Shown here: one piece after another, positions 26,865 through 27,993 of the stretch
How positions within the stretch are numbered: position 1 is the first letter of the stretch
Layout: the number at the start of each line of letters is the position of its first letter
The notes under the pieces: model-generated
Database searches by the model: none
What the model was told of the DNA's origin: nothing
Seen by the model: only the letters and a program-made list of their open reading frames with translations
Program-made: the position numbers and the translations under genes
DNA from: LMUY01 sp964246185
Lineage (GTDB): Bacteria > Pseudomonadota > Alphaproteobacteria > Acetobacterales > Acetobacteraceae
Length of the DNA stretch: 27,993 bases
Assembly: GCA_964246185.1 (NCBI GenBank)
Contig: CAXTPP010000039.1
Span: 1-27,993, forward strand
Direction of reading: 5' to 3'

Positions 26865-27893
26865 ATGAGTTCAACCGCCCGCGGCCTCATCGGCTGCATC
26901 CTGCTCCTGCTGGGGGCGTGCGCCGCCCGGCTGCCGCCCTATGGCGTGGCGGACCAGCCCATCGTGGGAAAGCCACCCGCGCCGGACACCGTCTTCGCCA
27001 TGGCGGACGGTGCGCGGCTGCCCGTGCGGGTGTGGCTGCCGCCTGACGGGCAGCCCACCACGGCGGTGATCCTGGCGTTGCACGGGTTCAACGACAGCCG
27101 CGACCAGTGGGCCCTGCCCGCCCCGGTGTTCGCAGCCAGCGGCATCGCATTCTATGCCCCTGACCAGCGCGGCTTCGGCGATACCGCAGCCCGCGCCACC
27201 TGGCCCGGCGTGCCCGCCTTGGTGGACGACGCGGATGCGATGGCGCGCGAGGTGCACCGCCGTTACCCGGATGTGCCGCTGTACGTGATGGGGCAGAGCA
27301 TGGGCGGCGCCGTGGCGCTGGACCTGGCGGCCCGGCCCAACCCGCCGCCGGTCGCCGGCACCATCCTGATCGCCCCTGCGGTATGGGGCCGCCCCGAACA
27401 AGGGCCGCTGCTGTCCAGTGCGCTCTACGTGGCCAACGGAGTGGCGCCGGGCTACCACATCAAGTCCGGCGACGTGCCGGTGGAGGTCCATGCCAGCGAC
27501 AACCACGACGCGTTAATCGCCTTGGCGCGGGACCCGCTGACCATCCGCAGCACGCAGGTTTCGGTTTTGAAGGGGCTGGTGGACCTGATGGACTCGGCGC
27601 AGCTGAACGCGCCCCGCATGCAGGGCCCCAGCTTCATCGCCTATGGCGCGCACGACGACCTGATCCCGGTCGAGGCGATGAAGGTCGCCTGGGCGCACCT
27701 GCCGCCGGACACGCGGCGGGCAGTGTACCCGCACGGCTATCACCTGCTGTTGCGGGACTTGGACCGTCAGGCCGTGATCAGGGACGTGATCGCGTGGATT
27801 CAGCGTCCGGACGGCCTGTTGCCCTCGGGAGCGGATGTTGCTGCGGCGGCATGGGCCACGCGGTATCATCCGGGGGGTGGCTTCCAGTTCTAG
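26865..27893 (+). CDS. Lipoprotein alpha/beta hydrolase (lysophospholipase/monoacylglycerol lipase-like)
   Basis: A 342-residue serine hydrolase. The N-terminus has a lipoprotein signal: hydrophobic GLIGCILLLLGAC with lipobox LGAC, so the mature protein should be anchored by its cysteine (residue 20 or so). The alpha/beta fold follows: HGFNDSRDQW oxyanion region, APDQRGFGD, nucleophile S145 in GQSMGG, acid D264/D265 in GAHDDLIP, and catalytic H293 in PHGYHLLL. It resembles the Hydrolase_4 (monoglyceride lipase/lysophospholipase) group. Being exported and lipidated suggests action on envelope or environmental lipids. The start is 50 bp from the divergent zinc-finger gene; the frame extends upstream, but the lipobox distance fits ATG 26865. 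Confidence 0.9.
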   Translation: MSSTARGLIGCILLLLGACAARLPPYGVADQPIVGKPPAPDTVFAMADGARLPVRVWLPPDGQPTTAVILALHGFNDSRDQWALPAPVFAASGIAFYAPDQRGFGDTAARATWPGVPALVDDADAMAREVHRRYPDVPLYVMGQSMGGAVALDLAARPNPPPVAGTILIAPAVWGRPEQGPLLSSALYVANGVAPGYHIKSGDVPVEVHASDNHDALIALARDPLTIRSTQVSVLKGLVDLMDSAQLNAPRMQGPSFIAYGAHDDLIPVEAMKVAWAHLPPDTRRAVYPHGYHLLLRDLDRQAVIRDVIAWIQRPDGLLPSGADVAAAAWATRYHPGGGFQF

Positions 27894-27915
27894 CCTGGGC
27901 TATGGAGGGAATGCG

Positions 27916-27992
27916 GGACCCGTAGCTCAGCTGGATAGAGCGTCGCCCTCCGAAGGCGAAGGTCGCACGTTCGAATCGTGTCGGGTCCGCCA
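27916..27992 (+). tRNA. tRNA-Arg, anticodon CCG
   Basis: The 77-nt sequence folds into a full cloverleaf. The acceptor stem GGACCCG/CGGGTCC (27916-27922 with 27982-27988) is perfect, the D arm is GCTC/GAGC, the anticodon stem TCGCC/GGCGA holds the loop CTCCGAA (anticodon CCG, reading CGG arginine codons), and the T arm holds TTCGAAT. The 3' CCA is encoded. It lies 22 nt after the hydrolase gene on the same strand. Confidence 0.97.
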
Positions 27993-27993
27993 A

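Overview
The window is GC-rich and densely coded, with short or negative gene spacing. The gene families (EF-P with EpmA/EpmB, a CHCC zinc-finger protein next to polA, Acetobacteraceae-like hypotheticals, a type I secretion and glycosyltransferase cluster) suggest an alphaproteobacterium of the order Rhodospirillales, most likely Acetobacteraceae. No phylogenetic test could be run, so this placement is inference.

Left part (1-4106): a minus-strand operon epmB - efp - inositol monophosphatase - exported proline-rich protein (cut by the window edge). epmA is divergent, only 28 bp from epmB. The EF-P translation factor and both enzymes that beta-lysylate it therefore lie together. A small conserved-looking gene of unknown function is convergent with epmA. 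Next (4192-7366) is a decayed restriction-modification gene: PD-(D/E)XK nuclease plus N6-adenine methylase, type ISP/IIG-like, broken by a frameshift, an internal stop and a deletion. At 7463 begins an unknown gene with a near-consensus promoter whose predicted start point falls on its GTG codon (possible leaderless mRNA). It carries a 9-bp tandem repeat.

Centre (8256-19106): a six-gene minus-strand block reads type I secretion ABC ATPase, HlyD adaptor, Sel1-repeat protein, large two-domain glycosyltransferase, a protein with a ChW-like segment and a histone-like basic tail, and a GT4 glycosyltransferase. Gaps are short or genes overlap, so it is probably one operon that makes and exports a glycosylated or glycan-associated surface product. 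No obvious RTX substrate is in the window.

Right part: plus-strand genes for a GNAT acetyltransferase, an SDR oxidoreductase, a Sec-exported unknown protein and a small unknown protein are followed by a 377-bp stretch without a clear gene. A translationally coupled trio comes next (Rossmann-like unknown, DapA-family lyase, small single-pass membrane protein). Facing it are the CHCC zinc-finger gene and polA on the minus strand. The Pol I 3'-5' proofreading site appears destroyed. A lipoprotein alpha/beta hydrolase and a tRNA-Arg(CCG) close the window.
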